From Oscillospiraceae bacterium (lineage in GTDB: Bacteria > Bacillota > Clostridia > UBA1212 > UBA1255), in the NCBI GenBank assembly GCA_015069185.1, contig SVJB01000016.1, positions 1-41,944 of the forward strand: a stretch of DNA of 41,944 bases, in the 5' to 3' direction. The position numbers and the translations under genes were made by a program. Shown piece by piece: positions 40,166 through 41,944 of this stretch (positions are counted from its first letter, which is position 1; each line of letters starts with the position of its first letter). Under the pieces are notes generated by a model. It was not told the DNA's origin. It was given only the letters and a program-made list of their open reading frames with translations, and ran no database searches.

Positions 40166-41533
40166 TTACTCCGCCCAGATTTCTTCATCCGTAGGTACGT
40201 TATTATTCTCAAGTCTGTAAGCTACGCGGATAATATTAAGCAGATGTTTATATGAGAAGTTTTCAGAAATACTGTTGTTGCCCCATGAGGCGCAACCAAG
40301 CGTTGTTGTTGGAGTAAGGCTATTAAAGAAGCTGCCGCCATTCATAGTTGAGCAAATCTGATTGATAAGTACTCTGGATACAGTTAGTTTCTCTCCGGCA
40401 TATTCGATGTTTTCTTTGTTGTTTGAGTGAAGCGATACACTGTGACCTCTACCCTCTACATCAAGATTAGCCTGAGCGATTGCCACTGCTTCCTGGAATG
40501 TCTTATATGAATATGTTGAGATAATAGGACACATTTTTTCTTTAGATAAAAGGCAATCTTTACCATAACCGGGAGCTTTGACGAGGATAACGCGTGTATT
40601 CGCAGGCACCGTAACTCCGGCTGCTTCTGCTACTTTCGTAGCCGGCATGCCAACTAAATTCTTATTCATAACTCCGCCTGGGAAGATAGCGTCAGTAATC
40701 TTTGCAACATCATCTTCTTTGTCTATGTAGAAACATCCATTTTTAACAAATTCTGCAATTACTGTGTCATAGTCTTCTTGTGCGATGATAGCAGTCTGTT
40801 CTCCTGAACAAATAATGCCGTTGTCAAATTCACGACCCTCTACTGCCATTGGCACTTCCTTGGCATAGTCAATACCACGGTCAAATATACATTGAACATT
40901 GCCTGCGCCTACGCCATATGCAGGTTTGCCGCTGGAATATGCTGACTTAACCATACCCATACCACCGGTAGCAACTACAACATCTACTGCCTTCATAAGT
41001 TCGGAAGAAAGCTCTACTGAAGGTTCTTCTATAATCTGAATAAGGTTTTCCGGTGCGCCTAGTTTAGTGATTGCTTCATTCATAAGCTTTACAGCTTCTG
41101 TCGAAGCTTTTTTTGAACGCGGATGAGGAGCTACTATTATTGAGTTAAGTCCTTTAAGTGCAAACATTGCATTACACATAGGTGTTACTATTGGGTTGGT
41201 ACAAGGAGTAATTGCACCTACAACGCCTACCGGACGTGCAATCTCAGTAATTCCTGTTTGTTCATTACGGCTGATGATGCCTATTGATTTAACACCTTTG
41301 AGGCTATTCCAGATAACCTTCGCCTTGCCTTTGTTCTTCATGATCTTGTGCTCGTACACACCCATCCTAGTCTCCTCTACAGCAAGACGGGCAAGACTTT
41401 GCGCATTATCGTAGATCACCTTTGCGCACGCACGCACGATAGCGTCTGCCTGCTCCTGAGTAAATGTTTCATACTCTCTTTGAGCCTTTCTGGCATTTGC
41501 AATAAGCGTACTGATCATTTCTTTTGCTTCCAT
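40166..41533 (-). CDS. CoA-acylating aldehyde dehydrogenase (succinate-semialdehyde/acetaldehyde type)
   Basis: This 455-residue NAD(P)-dependent enzyme resembles CoA-dependent succinate-semialdehyde dehydrogenase of Clostridium kluyveri and EutE-like acetaldehyde dehydrogenases. Blocks seen are the N-terminal tail KAQREYETFTQEQAD, PVGVVGAITPCTNPIVTPMCNA, VVATGGMGMVKSAYSSGKPA, the catalytic C242 in DNGIICSGEQ, KEKMCPIIS, and NPTTTLGCxSWG-like SLTPTTTLGCASWG. It turns an aldehyde plus CoA into acyl-CoA (reversible). The C. kluyveri-like C-terminus (PTDEEIWAE) favours a succinate-semialdehyde-like substrate, but acetaldehyde is possible. It is the first gene of the seven-gene operon; AAGGAG lies 8 bases before the ATG. 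Confidence 0.92.
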   Translation of the reverse strand: MEAKEMISTLIANARKAQREYETFTQEQADAIVRACAKVIYDNAQSLARLAVEETRMGVYEHKIMKNKGKAKVIWNSLKGVKSIGIISRNEQTGITEIARPVGVVGAITPCTNPIVTPMCNAMFALKGLNSIIVAPHPRSKKASTEAVKLMNEAITKLGAPENLIQIIEEPSVELSSELMKAVDVVVATGGMGMVKSAYSSGKPAYGVGAGNVQCIFDRGIDYAKEVPMAVEGREFDNGIICSGEQTAIIAQEDYDTVIAEFVKNGCFYIDKEDDVAKITDAIFPGGVMNKNLVGMPATKVAEAAGVTVPANTRVILVKAPGYGKDCLLSKEKMCPIISTYSYKTFQEAVAIAQANLDVEGRGHSVSLHSNNKENIEYAGEKLTVSRVLINQICSTMNGGSFFNSLTPTTTLGCASWGNNSISENFSYKHLLNIIRVAYRLENNNVPTDEEIWAE

Positions 41534-41581
41534 TTTGTATTCTCCTTTTTTCGTATTATTATTTATAAAAATACATCTTTG

Positions 41582-41611
41582 ATATTACCACAATTGCAAT
41601 AGGTGTTTCAA
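41582..41611 (-). promoter_or_regulatory. Promoter of the seven-gene aldehyde/acyl-CoA operon
   Basis: TTGAAA (41606-41611), 18 bases, TAATAT (41582-41587) on the minus strand, 49 bases before the start codon at 41533. The spacer contains ACAATTGCAATA (41590-41601), identical to bases 32429-32440 at the glycan-operon promoter, in a place where a bound protein would block transcription. Confidence 0.7.
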
Positions 41612-41632
41612 TACATTTTTTAAATTTAGAAA

Positions 41633-41701
41633 CCACTGCGGTATGCTCAGTACGGTCGTAGTTTTTGAATTTTTGCTGGAAAAATTCAAAAACTGCAGTG
41701 G
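41633..41701. repeat. Nested inverted repeats between two divergent promoters
   Basis: A perfect 14-bp hairpin (GTTTTTGAATTTTT at 41661-41674 with AAAAATTCAAAAAC at 41680-41693) is enclosed by CCACTGC (41633-41639) and GCAGTGG (41695-41701), with a small GTA/TAC stem between. It lies upstream of both the leftward operon promoter and the rightward tRNA promoter. It is also covered by an open minus-strand frame (41559-41765) that lacks a ribosome site. The remainder of 41534-41944 holds only the promoters and the tRNA-like sequence. Confidence 0.6.
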
Positions 41702-41746
41702 GATTTGAGTTCATCGTGGCTACAGTAGTTTTTTTTGATGAAGTGT

Positions 41747-41775
41747 TTGACATTTTAATCAACATGGTGTATTAT
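41747..41775 (+). promoter_or_regulatory. Consensus sigma-A promoter of the tRNA-Pro-like gene
   Basis: TTGACA (41747-41752), exactly 17 bases, TATTAT (41770-41775), 11 bases before the tRNA 5' end at 41787. Confidence 0.85.
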
Positions 41776-41786
41776 TGGCAAAGTTA

Positions 41787-41850
41787 CGAGATGTAGCGCA
41801 GTTGGTAGCGCGCCAGTTTTGGGAGCTAAAGGTCGCTACCCGATCCCCTC
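41787..41850 (+). pseudogene. tRNA-Pro (TGG)-like gene with anomalous 3' half
   Basis: The 5' acceptor strand CGAGATG, the D-arm TAGCGCAGTTGGTAGCGC and an anticodon loop TTTGGGA (anticodon TGG) are normal for tRNA-Pro and follow a perfect promoter. The 3' anticodon strand is GCTAA, which leaves two mismatches with CCAGT. After AGGTCGC the expected GGTTCGAATCC T-arm and a CATCTCG acceptor strand are missing; the sequence reads CTACCCGATCCCCTCTTC. It may be a decayed or interrupted copy, for example by an integrated element to the right. A sequencing or assembly edge is another possibility. Confidence 0.6.
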
Positions 41851-41944
41851 TTCAAAAAAGCGAGGAAACGCGAGAAAAACGGAGGAAAAACGAGCATTTG
41901 CCGTTTGACCTACCCTCGCAAAAGTGGTTTGACCACAATTTTGA

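Overview
The window looks like chromosomal DNA of a low-GC member of the Clostridia, most likely a Lachnospiraceae-type gut or rumen bacterium (inference). The evidence is the SRP and ribosome-maturation operon (ylxM-ffh-rpsP-khpA-rimM-trmD), strong GGAGG-type ribosome sites, frequent GTG and TTG starts, consensus sigma-A promoters, a DUF368 transporter, a DUF5702/TadE pair and many carbohydrate-active proteins. Nearly everything is on the minus strand. Plus-strand genes are one small membrane protein (4114-4641), a penicillin-binding peptidase plus an acyltransferase-like membrane protein (11697-13787), and a tRNA-Pro-like sequence at the right edge.

Layout from left to right. 1-368: hairpin-rich sequence with no convincing gene. 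369-574: tRNA-Trp and tRNA-Leu with their own promoter and terminator. 602-4009: an operon of a DUF368 undecaprenyl-phosphate transporter homologue, a small membrane protein, a cytosolic metallo-beta-lactamase-fold enzyme and a membrane-anchored purple-acid-phosphatase-like protein. 4649-6927: a sugar-phosphate isomerase/epimerase-like protein coupled to a very divergent 6-phosphogluconate dehydrogenase. 6993-8333: an MTA/SAH deaminase. 8367-11506: three orphan Tad-pilus-like surface proteins. 11697-13787: a DD-carboxypeptidase and a DUF1624 membrane protein. 13776-23365: a long housekeeping operon from ylxM through ffh, rpsP, khpA, rimM, a fused trmD/cysteine desulfurase gene, thiI, a TIGR03960/TIGR03936 radical-SAM pair and a second cysteine-desulfurase-like gene. 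23425-33835: an AraC regulator followed by five genes for surface carbohydrate binding and glycoside hydrolysis. 33851-41611: a seven-gene operon from a clear promoter to a strong terminator, encoding a CoA-acylating aldehyde dehydrogenase, SucCD-like acyl-CoA synthetase, E1 alpha and beta of a TPP-dependent dehydrogenase, a shortened lipoyl E2-like protein without the catalytic His, and a LarA-family enzyme.

The two items that most deserve follow-up are these. (1) The TrmD-cysteine desulfurase fusion joins tRNA m1G37 methylation and sulfur supply in one 620-residue protein and is coupled by TAATG to thiI, which needs exactly such a sulfur donor. (2) The seven-gene operon has an energy-conserving logic (aldehyde or alpha-keto substrate to acyl-CoA to ATP), but its E2 lacks the active-site His and no E3 is present. 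A 12-base sequence, ACAATTGCAATA, occurs in both the promoter of this operon and the promoter of the glycan operon, hinting at shared control.
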